From assembly GCF_020099395.1 (NCBI RefSeq), contig NZ_CP083590.1, positions 2,170,001 through 2,234,000 of the forward strand: DNA of 64,000 bases. The letters run 5' to 3'. Under the pieces are notes generated by a model. That model had not been told where the DNA came from and ran no database searches. It was given only the letters and a program-made list of their open reading frames with translations. This DNA comes from Streptomyces mobaraensis (GTDB taxonomy: Bacteria; Actinomycetota; Actinomycetes; Streptomycetales; Streptomycetaceae). The translations under genes and the position numbers were made by a program. Positions 54,021 to 64,000 of this stretch are shown here, one piece after another (position 1 is the stretch's first letter; each line of letters begins with the position of its first letter).

Positions 54021-55262
54021 TCACCAGGTGACCGGGAGGGCGAACAGTCCTTGCACGGTGCCGCCGGGTTTGGCGGACACCTCATCGGGGGCAACGGCCA
54101 GTCGCAGCGTGGGGATACGGGCGAACAGGGACGAGAAGGCGATTTCGAGCTCCGCGCGGGCCAGGTTCTGGCCCAGGCACTGGTGGATCCCGTAGCCGAA
54201 CGCCACGTGGTGGCGGGCGGAGCGGCGCACGTCGAGGGTGTCGGGGTCGGCGTAGGAGGCCGGGTCGCGGTTGGCCTCCGGGGTGGCGAGCAGCACGCCC
54301 TCCCCCGCCCGGATCGTCTCCCCGGCCACCTCGACGTCCGCCACGGCCACCCGTACCAGCGAGTCGGCGATCGAGAGGTAGCGCAGCAGCTCCTCGACCG
54401 CGCCCCGCATCAGCTCCGGATCGGCGCGCAGCGCGGCCAGTTGCTCCGGGTGGCGGAGCAGGGTGTAGGTGCCGAGGGAGATCATGTTGGACGTCGTCTC
54501 ATGGCCGGCGATCAGCAGCAGCAGCGCCATGGAGACGAGTTCCTCGCGGTCCAGGGTGCCGGAGGGGTCGGCGAGGAGGGTGTCGAGGAGGCCGTCGCCC
54601 GGCGCCGCGCGCTTGCGGTCGAGCAGCCGACGGAAGTACGCCCGTAACTCCTCGCGGGACTCACCGGCCTCCGCCGCGGTCTTCGCGACGAGCAGCCGCC
54701 GCGAGCGGGTCTCGAAGAACTCGTGGTCGTCGTAGGGGACACCGAGCAGCGAGCAGATCACCGTGGACGGGACGGGGAGGGCGAACGCGGTGACGAGGTC
54801 GGTCTCCGGGCCGGCGGCGAGCATGCGGTCGAGCTGGTCGTCCACGACCTGCTGGACCGCGGGGCGGAGGGCCGTGATCCGCTGGAGGCCGAAGCCCGGG
54901 ATGAGGGTCCGGCGCTGGCGGTTGTGGAGGGGGTCGTCGGCGCCCAGCAGCGGGAGGGGCCGGATGGCCTGCTCGGCGAGGCGCGGCATGGTGACCGGGA
55001 AGTCCGGGTGCTGCCGGTCGGCGGAGAGGCGGCGGTCGCGGAGCAGGGCCCGGACCTCGGCGTGTCCGGTGACGAACCAGACCTCCCGGCCGTCGAAGAG
55101 CGTCACCCGGGAGAGCGGGCGGTCCTCGGGGGCCGGGAGGTGGCCGGCGGGCGGATGGTACGGACAGGCCCGGTCCTGCGGCCAGGGCCGGGTCGCGGCT
55201 TCCGGGGCGGCGGACGGGGTGAAGTCGGGGGCGGACAGCGGGGGTTGCGCGGTCTCGGTCAT
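54021..55262 (-). CDS. Cytochrome P450 (CYP105-like)
   Basis: 413-residue soluble P450. Oxygen-binding I-helix LLLIAGHETTSNMI, K-helix EELLRY (ExxR), and heme loop FGYGIHQCLGQNLARAELE with the Cys ligand are all intact. The overall sequence and adjacent [3Fe-4S] ferredoxin resemble the CYP105 group, which has broad xenobiotic or late-stage biosynthetic substrates; none can be assigned. ATG 55262 follows GGAGG. No other biosynthetic genes are adjacent, so a detoxification role is plausible. Confidence 0.92.
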   Translation of the reverse strand: MTETAQPPLSAPDFTPSAAPEAATRPWPQDRACPYHPPAGHLPAPEDRPLSRVTLFDGREVWFVTGHAEVRALLRDRRLSADRQHPDFPVTMPRLAEQAIRPLPLLGADDPLHNRQRRTLIPGFGLQRITALRPAVQQVVDDQLDRMLAAGPETDLVTAFALPVPSTVICSLLGVPYDDHEFFETRSRRLLVAKTAAEAGESREELRAYFRRLLDRKRAAPGDGLLDTLLADPSGTLDREELVSMALLLLIAGHETTSNMISLGTYTLLRHPEQLAALRADPELMRGAVEELLRYLSIADSLVRVAVADVEVAGETIRAGEGVLLATPEANRDPASYADPDTLDVRRSARHHVAFGYGIHQCLGQNLARAELEIAFSSLFARIPTLRLAVAPDEVSAKPGGTVQGLFALPVTW

Positions 55263-55417
55263 GAACGACCTCCGGCAAGCGGACTGGTATCCTTGGGCAA
55301 CCATTAGAGCGGAGGGTTCCGCACCCGTCCATGGGGCGTGACCGGAATCCGGCCACACGGGACCGCTATCCGGCCGCCCCGCCCCCCGGTACTCGTACGG
55401 CTACGCCTCGCTGACGG

Positions 55418-56015
55418 CTACGCCTCGCTCGGGTCGAGCACCCGCCCCTCGACGATGCGCCGCATCCCCTCGACGATGTCCTTGCCGCGCGGCGCGACCG
55501 CCGGATCGATCAGCCACTGCACCCACAGCCCGATGAACAGGGCGTGGATGACGGAGCCGACGGTGCGGGTCGCGACCGCGGGCACCCGGTCGTCCTCGAC
55601 ACCCTCGAAGACGGCCACGAGACCCTCGCGACCGCTCGGCAGCACGGCGGCGAACCGCTCCCGCAACTCGGGCCGGCCGGGGAGCTGGCCGATCATCTCG
55701 AACTGGGCGGCCCAGAACGCCTGGTCGTTCTCGAACCCTTCGAGCAGCGAGTCCCAGCAGGCCGCCATCCGCTCGTCGTACGAGGCGTCGGGCTTCACGC
55801 CGGCGGCCAGCGCCTGCCCCGCCCGCTCCCCCCCACTCCTCCGTGAGCTGAAGGAACGCGGCCATCATCAGCGCGTCCTTCGAGCCGTAGTGATAGCCGA
55901 TCGAGGCCAGGTTGGCGCCGGAGGCGGCCACGATGTCGCGCGCGGTGGTGCGTACCCAGCCCTTGTCGAGCAGGCAGCGCTTGGCGCCCTCCAGCAGGTC
56001 TTCGCGATGTCCCAT
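55418..56015 (-). pseudogene. TetR-family regulator with one-base frameshift
   Basis: The N-terminal helix-turn-helix (MGHREDLLEGAKRCLLDKGW, then TTARDIVAASGANLASIGYH) is in one frame and the C-terminal ligand domain (KPDASYDERMAACWDSLLEG through FIGLWVQWLIDP) in another. They meet at seven C (G on the coding strand) at 55828-55834. Removing one base gives a continuous 198-residue protein reading LTEEWGERAGQALAAG across the join. It is therefore either a strain-specific inactivation, a phase-variable run, or a sequencing error. It is divergent from an efflux pump across a strong dyad and would be its repressor. Confidence 0.85.
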
Positions 56016-56058
56016 GGCGGAAGCGTAACCGCCGCTCATACGCATGTCATGGACGACC

Positions 56059-56093
56059 GTCTTAAACGGCCGTCATAGACAAGCGTTTAAGAC
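56059..56093. promoter_or_regulatory. TetR operator region
   Basis: Perfect inverted repeat GTCTTAAACG (56059-56068) and CGTTTAAGAC (56084-56093) with 15-bp spacing, between the divergent TetR and MFS genes. Adjacent GTCATGGAC and GTCATAGAC form an overlapping direct repeat, so two TetR dimers may bind. Confidence 0.75.
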
Positions 56094-56111
56094 ATCCGTA
56101 TAGTCCTGCCC

Positions 56112-57674
56112 ATGACGAACCCCAGCACGCCGCGTGCCGGGCGCAGGGAGTGGACGGCGTTCACCGTCCTCCTGCTGCCCCTCCTCCTGGTCTCGATGGA
56201 CACCTCCGTCCTCTTCTTCGCCGTCCCGGCCATCACCCGGGACCTGGGCGCGAGCAGCACCCAGCAGCTCTGGATCTTCGACAGCTACGCGTTCGCCCTG
56301 GCCGGGCTGCTGATGACGATGGGTTCGCTGGGCGACCGGATCGGCCGCCGCAAGCTCCTGCTGCTGGGCGCCGCCGCCTTCGGCACGGCCTCCGCGGCCG
56401 CCGCCTACGCGCAGAGCGCGGAGATGCTGATCGCGGCGCGGTTCGTGCTGGGGATCGGCGGCGCGACGCTGATGCCCAGCACGATGGGGCTGGTGCGCAA
56501 CATGTTCCGCGACGACGCGCAGCGCGCCAAGGCGGTCGGCATCTGGTCCGCGGCCATGGCCGGCGGCATCGCGCTCGGCTCGGTGCTGGGCGGAGTGATG
56601 CTCAAGCACTTCTGGTGGGGTTCGGTCTTCCTGCTGAACGTGCCCGCGATGGTGCTGCTGCTGGTCTGCGCGCCGCTCCTGGTCCCGGAGTTCAAGGACC
56701 CGCGTCCCGGACGTTTCGACCTGCCGAGCGTGGTGCTGTCGATGGGCGCCGTACTGCCGACGATCTACGGCATCAAGGAGATGGCGGCCGACGGCTTCAG
56801 CGTCCCCCGGCTGCTCTGCCTGCTCGCCGGGCTGGCGCTCGGCGCGGCCTTCGTCCGGCGGCAGCGCGGCGGACGGTCCACGATGATCAGCCGTGAACTG
56901 TTCCTCGACCGCGCCTTCGGGGCGGGCATCGGCCTCAACACCCTCGCCATGTTCGCGATGATGGGCTCCTCGTACTTCACCACCCAGTACCTCCAGTCGG
57001 TCCTGGGCAAGGGCCCGCTGGAGGCGGCGCTCTGGGGCACGCTCCCGTCCCTCGCCGTCGGCGCGGCCGGACCACTGGCCACCGTCGCCGCCCAGCGCGT
57101 GGACCGGGCCTACGTGATCGCCACCGGCTTCGTCGTCACCGCGGCCGGCTTCGCCCTCCTCCTCGGCGCCGGCACCTCCTCCCTGACCCTCACCCTGATC
57201 TCCTGCGCGGTCATCGCCTGCGGCATCGTCACCGTCGCCGCCCTCGTCTCCGACTTGGCCCTCGGTGCCACACCCCCGGAGAAGGCCGGTTCCGCCGCCG
57301 CCCTGCTGGAGACCGGCCAGGAGTTCGGCGGGGCCCTGGGCATGGCCGTGTTCGGCACCATCGGCATGGCCGTCTACCGGCGGGACGTCTCGGACTCCCT
57401 GTCCCCCACCCTCCCGCACGGCGAACTCGACACGGTCCGCGAGACGCTGACCGGCGCGGCGGCGGTCGCGGGGCGGCTGCCGGGGCGGTCGGGTGAGGCG
57501 GTGCTTTCCGCTGCGCGCGAGGCGTTCGTGCACGGGATGCACGTGGCTGCGCTGGGTGCGGTGCTCGTCCTCCTCATCGGAGCGGCGGTGACGGTCCGGG
57601 CCCTGCGAGGGCGGCCCTCGACCCCGGCCCCGGCCGAGCGACCGGCGGAGGCACCGGTCGCCGCCGGGCGGTAG
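56112..57674 (+). CDS. DHA2-family (14-TM) MFS drug efflux transporter
   Basis: 520 residues with the 14-helix pattern of QacA-like drug:H+ antiporters. Motif A is LGDRIGRRKLLLLG between TM2 and TM3; SMDTSVLFFAVPAI in TM1 (motif D1-like) and GIWSAAMAGGIALGSVLGG in TM5 (motif C) fit the family. It probably exports a cationic or hydrophobic drug under control of the divergent TetR regulator, which is frameshifted here, so the pump may be derepressed. ATG 56112. Confidence 0.92.
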   Translation: MTNPSTPRAGRREWTAFTVLLLPLLLVSMDTSVLFFAVPAITRDLGASSTQQLWIFDSYAFALAGLLMTMGSLGDRIGRRKLLLLGAAAFGTASAAAAYAQSAEMLIAARFVLGIGGATLMPSTMGLVRNMFRDDAQRAKAVGIWSAAMAGGIALGSVLGGVMLKHFWWGSVFLLNVPAMVLLLVCAPLLVPEFKDPRPGRFDLPSVVLSMGAVLPTIYGIKEMAADGFSVPRLLCLLAGLALGAAFVRRQRGGRSTMISRELFLDRAFGAGIGLNTLAMFAMMGSSYFTTQYLQSVLGKGPLEAALWGTLPSLAVGAAGPLATVAAQRVDRAYVIATGFVVTAAGFALLLGAGTSSLTLTLISCAVIACGIVTVAALVSDLALGATPPEKAGSAAALLETGQEFGGALGMAVFGTIGMAVYRRDVSDSLSPTLPHGELDTVRETLTGAAAVAGRLPGRSGEAVLSAAREAFVHGMHVAALGAVLVLLIGAAVTVRALRGRPSTPAPAERPAEAPVAAGR

Positions 57675-57704
57675 GCGGCAGGGGCGGGTGTCGGGGGTTG
57701 TCGC

Positions 57705-57795
57705 CCCGGCCCCGCCCCTTCTCCGTTTCCTGGGGCTACGCCCCAGACCCCCTGATCGCGGCTCCGCCACTCGTCCTCAAACGCCGGACGGGCTG
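57705..57795. repeat. Dispersed element, left half
   Basis: CCCCGCCCCTTCTCCGTTTC, a TGGGGCTACGCCCCA hairpin, CGGCTCCGCCACTCGTCCTC and AAACGCCGGACGGGCTG match the left half of the complete element at 38.03 kb and then stop, in the middle of the central palindrome. Confidence 0.8.
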
Positions 57796-58125
57796 GTGGC
57801 CGGTCCGGCTACTCAACCCCTCGTGGAGTACGCAATCTGCGTCGAGGCCCGCCTCTGCCAGAAAGTCCGCCAGCGTCGCGCGAGGATCCTGCTCCCCTAT
57901 GGCCGTCAGGATGTAACCCGGGGACGGCGCATTTTCGACTTCCCGGACCAAGGCGGCCAGGGTCCCGTTGTCCAGAGCGAACGCAAACGTGAACCACGGC
58001 CCCAGATCATCCGGAGTGACTTCCTCACGCCCCCACCACGAAACCAATTGACCGGTTGTCAGGTCCAATTGCGCCACGTAATTCTGCGGCTTTCCACGGA
58101 ACTCGGATGCACGGATTCTTCTCAC
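57736..58125 (-). CDS. Hypothetical protein with repeat-derived C-terminus
   Basis: 129-residue reading frame. Residues 1-about 105 look like a normal small protein (NYVAQLDLTTGQLVSWWGRE, GPWFTFAFALDNGTLAALVRE, ATLADFLAEAGLDADCVLHEG). Residues 111-129 ([19 protein letters not shown]) are a translation of the dispersed repeat, so the original 3' end may be lost or replaced. The gene is flanked by the left and right halves of that element. Unknown family. Confidence 0.65.
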   Translation of the reverse strand: MRRIRASEFRGKPQNYVAQLDLTTGQLVSWWGREEVTPDDLGPWFTFAFALDNGTLAALVREVENAPSPGYILTAIGEQDPRATLADFLAEAGLDADCVLHEGLSSRTGHQPVRRLRTSGGAAIRGSGA

Positions 58126-58139
58126 GGCTGCCTGGCTTT

Positions 58140-58222
58140 CCTGGGGCTGAGGCCCACGGGACGCTTCGGGGGTGCGGGGGCTCGCCCCCGCAAGAAACGG
58201 TGAAAGGGCGGGCCGGGGGCGA
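58140..58222. repeat. Dispersed element, right half
   Basis: GCTTCGGGGGTGCGGGGGCT, CGCCCCCGCAAGAAACGG and GAAAGGGCGGG match the right-hand part of the elements at 24.5 and 38.2 kb. Together with the left half at 57705 it brackets the hypothetical gene. Confidence 0.75.
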
Positions 58223-58232
58223 TTCCCCGACG

Positions 58233-59837
58233 TCAGTCCGTCAGGTTCACCGCCCGCGCCGACGCCGCGCCGATCTCGTCGGCGATCTCCGCGAGCACCG
58301 GCAGCGGAATCGACTCGTCGACCGTCAGGGCGACCAGCGCCTCCCCGCCCTCCGTCGCCCGCGACACCTGCATGCCGGCGATGTTGATGCCCGCCTCGCC
58401 GAGGATGCGGCCGATGGTGCCGACGACGCCGGGGCGGTCGACGTAGCGGAGGAAGGCCATGTGGTCGGCGAGGGCGAGGTCGATGTCCTTCTCGCCGACG
58501 GCGACGATCTTCTGGAGGTGCTTGGGGCCGGCGAGGGTGCCGGAGATGGAGACCTCGTCGCCGCCGGAGAGGGTGCCGCGGACGGTGACGACGTTGCGGT
58601 GCTCGGGGGACTCGGAACCCGTCGTCAGGCGGACCTCGACGCCGCGCTCCTGGGCGAAGAGGGGGGCGTTCACATAGGAGACGGTCTCGTCGACGATGTC
58701 CTCGAAGACGCCCTTGAGGGCGGAGAGTTCGAGCACCTTGACGTCGTGCTGGGTGAGCTCGCCGTAGACCTCGACGTCGAGGCGGACGGCGACCTCGCCG
58801 GCCAGGGCCGTGAAGATGCGGCCCAGCTTCTCGGCGAGCGGCAGCGCCGGCTTGACGTCCTCGGCGATGACGCCGCCCTGCACGTTGACCGCGTCCGGCA
58901 CCAGTTCACCCGCGAGGGCCAGCCGCACCGACTTGGCGACGGAGATGCCCGCCTTCTCCTGCGCCTCGCCGGTGGAGGCGCCCAGGTGCGGGGTGGCGAC
59001 GACGCTGTCGAACTCGAAGAGGGGCGAGTCGGTGCACGGCTCGGACGCGTAGACGTCCAGGCCGGCGCCGGCGACCCGGCCCTCCTTCAACGCCGCCGCG
59101 AGCGCGGTCTCGTCGACGATGCCGCCGCGCGCGGCGTTGACGATGCGCACCGACGGCTTGACCTTGCGGAGCGCCTCGTCGCCGATCAGGCCGAGCGTCT
59201 CGGGGGTCTTGGGCAGGTGGACGGTGATGAAGTCGGCCGTCTCCAGCAGCTCGTCGAGGGTGCAGAGGCGGACGCCCATCTGGGCGGCGCGGGCGGGCTG
59301 GACATAGGGGTCGTAGGCGACGACCTTCATGCCGAAGGCGGCCATGCGCTGGGCGACGAGCACGCCGATGCGACCCAGGCCGACCACGCCGAGCGTCTTC
59401 TCGGACAGTTCGACGCCCGTGTACTTGGACCGCTGCCATTCGCCGTTCTTCAACGCCGCGTTGGCCTGCGGGATGTTGCGGGCGGTGGCGATGAGCAGGC
59501 CGCAGGCGAGCTCGGCGGCGGTGACGATGTTGGAGGTGGGGGCGTTGACGACCATCACGCCGGCCTTGGTGGCGGCGGAGACGTCCACGTTGTCGAGGCC
59601 GACGCCGGCACGGGCGACCACCCGCAGCCGCTTGGCGGCGGCGACCGCCTCGGCGTCGATCTTCGTGGCGGAGCGTACGAGGACGGCGTCGACGTCCACG
59701 ATGGAGGCCAGCAGGTCGGCTCGGTCGGCGCCGTCGCAGTGCCGGATCTCGAAGTCCGGGCCGAGCGCGTCGACGGTGGCGGGCGAGAGTTCCTCGGCGA
59801 TGAGTACAACGGGTTTGCGGGTCGAAGCAGTGCTCAC
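58233..59837 (-). CDS. serA: D-3-phosphoglycerate dehydrogenase
   Basis: 534-residue long-form enzyme, first step of serine synthesis. NAD-binding VVGLGRIGVLVAQRMAAFG, VARAGVGLDNVDVSAAT, AARGGIVDETALAAALKEG and catalytic His in VVATPHLGASTGEAQEKAG are present, followed by the intervening domain (GELTQHDVKVLELSALKG) and a C-terminal ACT domain (RPGVVGTIGRILGEAGINI) that confers serine feedback in related enzymes. GTG 59837 is used; the upstream extension is unlikely to be coding. It stands downstream of ilvC, separated by a terminator. Confidence 0.95.
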   Translation of the reverse strand: MSTASTRKPVVLIAEELSPATVDALGPDFEIRHCDGADRADLLASIVDVDAVLVRSATKIDAEAVAAAKRLRVVARAGVGLDNVDVSAATKAGVMVVNAPTSNIVTAAELACGLLIATARNIPQANAALKNGEWQRSKYTGVELSEKTLGVVGLGRIGVLVAQRMAAFGMKVVAYDPYVQPARAAQMGVRLCTLDELLETADFITVHLPKTPETLGLIGDEALRKVKPSVRIVNAARGGIVDETALAAALKEGRVAGAGLDVYASEPCTDSPLFEFDSVVATPHLGASTGEAQEKAGISVAKSVRLALAGELVPDAVNVQGGVIAEDVKPALPLAEKLGRIFTALAGEVAVRLDVEVYGELTQHDVKVLELSALKGVFEDIVDETVSYVNAPLFAQERGVEVRLTTGSESPEHRNVVTVRGTLSGGDEVSISGTLAGPKHLQKIVAVGEKDIDLALADHMAFLRYVDRPGVVGTIGRILGEAGINIAGMQVSRATEGGEALVALTVDESIPLPVLAEIADEIGAASARAVNLTD

Positions 59838-60081
59838 GGGGTCCTCAGTCCTCACTGGTCCATGGGTTTCCCGGACGTGCCGTGGGGGGCACGGGAAATG
59901 ACGGCCGTCCCGACGGCCGCAGGCGGTGAAGGGGCGCAGCCGCGTTGGAGACGCACGACGCTGTGAGCCTGACGCGCTTTGTTGCGGAGAAGTGTATCGG
60001 CGGACGGGCGGGCGTTCTGCTCCGTTCCGCAAGGATCACCCGGCGGGACCGGCCACCGTGGACAACCGGGGACGGGGGAGC

Positions 60082-60113
60082 CCGGTGGGGCCGCCCGGAA
60101 GCGGCCCCACCGG
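60082..60113 (-). terminator. ilvBNC operon terminator
   Basis: A perfect 13-bp stem CCGGTGGGGCCGC/GCGGCCCCACCGG with a 6-nt loop, 20 bp past the ilvC stop. Confidence 0.85.
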
Positions 60114-60133
60114 AACCGGAGATCACTGAGGGA

Positions 60134-63644
<3,511 letters not shown>

Positions 63645-63831
63645 CGACCTTCTCTTTTCGAGGGACTGATGCGACGGATGCGACCGCATCGGCTGCTTCG
63701 TCTGCTTCGGACTGCTTCGGACGGCTAGGAGCCGCGGCGGGCCCGGTAGGGCCGCTGTCGGCTGCTGCTGGGGAACCGCTTCGTCGCGGTCCCGTCGGAC
63801 GGTGGAGTCTCGGTGGAGGTATCGGTGCAAC

Positions 63832-63865
63832 AAAAAACCCCTCGTGCCGTAAGGCAAGCGAGGGG
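63832..63865 (-). promoter_or_regulatory. ilvB attenuator terminator
   Basis: On the minus strand CCCCTCG-CTTGCC-TTAC-GGCA-CGAGGGG is followed by six U (63837-63832): an 11-bp stem with a 2-nt bulge. It lies 44 nt after the leader-peptide stop and 187 nt before ilvB, the classical position of an attenuator. Confidence 0.85.
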
Positions 63866-63908
63866 AGCGCGCCGGTGTGGGTCAGCAGGCGGGGAACCGC
63901 GGCCTGCT

Positions 63909-63950
63909 TCAGCCGACGCGCTGTCCAAGTACGAGAATTCGGGTGCGCAT
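63909..63950 (-). CDS. ilvB leader peptide
   Basis: A 13-codon frame MRTRILVLGQRVG with Ile, Leu, Val and Leu at positions 5-8. Ribosome stalling at these codons when charged Ile-, Leu- or Val-tRNA is scarce would favour an antiterminator over the terminator at 63832-63865 and so raise ilvBNC transcription. A purine-rich GGGAGAGGG precedes the ATG. It is a regulatory peptide, not expected to act as a protein. Confidence 0.85.
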   Translation of the reverse strand: MRTRILVLGQRVG

Positions 63951-64000
63951 GGGACCGACCCTCTCCCTGTCACGGGCGAGGTGTCAAGTGGGTGGGATGG

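Noticed and set aside
63725..63973. 82-codon frame overlapping the ilvB leader
   Set aside because: It reads through the attenuator hairpin; the 13-codon leader peptide in another frame explains the region better.

Overview
The window is very GC-rich chromosomal DNA of a Streptomyces. The evidence is actinobacterial codon use with G/C at almost every third position, a lysine-tailed HU protein (HupS type), two conservons (cvnA-B-C-D), an NdgR-leuCD pair, an AccB/AccE acyl-CoA carboxylase, and dispersed intergenic palindromes typical of the genus. From memory, the backbone order (hupS, small ORF, leuD, leuC, ndgR, tRNA-Gln/Glu, gltX, FAH protein, cvn1, cvn2, accE, accB, cimA, ilvE, leuB, pruA, proline dehydrogenase, PucR regulator, serA, ilvC, ilvN, ilvB) follows the stretch around SCO5556 to SCO5512 of S. 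coelicolor, with accessory genes set between backbone blocks.

Layout. 1-4.2 kb: hupS, leuDC and the divergent regulator ndgR. 4.4-6.6 kb: a MerR regulator divergent from a DUF4188 gene across two adjacent palindromes, then a MEDS-STAS protein. 6.7-9.7 kb: five tRNA genes (3 Glu, 2 Gln) downstream of gltX, and a FAH-family hydrolase. 9.9-10.1 kb: a 62-residue peptide gene with a duplicated motif. 10.6-21.2 kb: two tandem conservons whose cvnB and cvnD copies are far more alike than their cvnA copies. 21.4-24.4 kb: a less GC-rich two-gene module, a HEPN protein coupled to a double-NTPase with a variant ParA P-loop. 24.6-26.4 kb: accE-accB. 26.6-29.9 kb: a family 8 polysaccharide lyase and a YceI protein. 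30.0-31.7 kb: cimA behind a terminator-like leader. 32.1-36.6 kb: a complete lasso-peptide cluster (precursor, cyclase, RRE, protease, exporter). 36.6-40.6 kb: an MHS transporter, ilvE and leuB. 40.7-45.5 kb: a Tat-exported phosphatase, small secreted proteins, MepB and VOC proteins. 46.2-50.2 kb: proline catabolism with its PucR-type regulator. 50.2-57.7 kb: accessory genes (AraC/methyltransferase, serine hydrolase, P450 with ferredoxin, a frameshifted TetR gene and an efflux pump). 58.2-64 kb: serA and the attenuated ilvBNC operon.

Branched-chain amino acid synthesis is the theme of the backbone: ilvB-ilvN-ilvC, cimA, leuC-leuD, leuB and ilvE are all here, and at least three loci carry visible control sites (the NdgR-type palindrome at leuC/ndgR, the Ile/Leu/Val leader peptide and terminator before ilvB, and a terminator-like hairpin before cimA).

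The most distinctive items are the lasso cluster, with predicted core GWFMSKKSETLTWRIGGS (Gly1-Glu9 ring) that I do not recognise; the HEPN plus double-NTPase module; apparent gene conversion between the conservons; and a one-base frameshift in a G7 run of a TetR gene next to its efflux pump.
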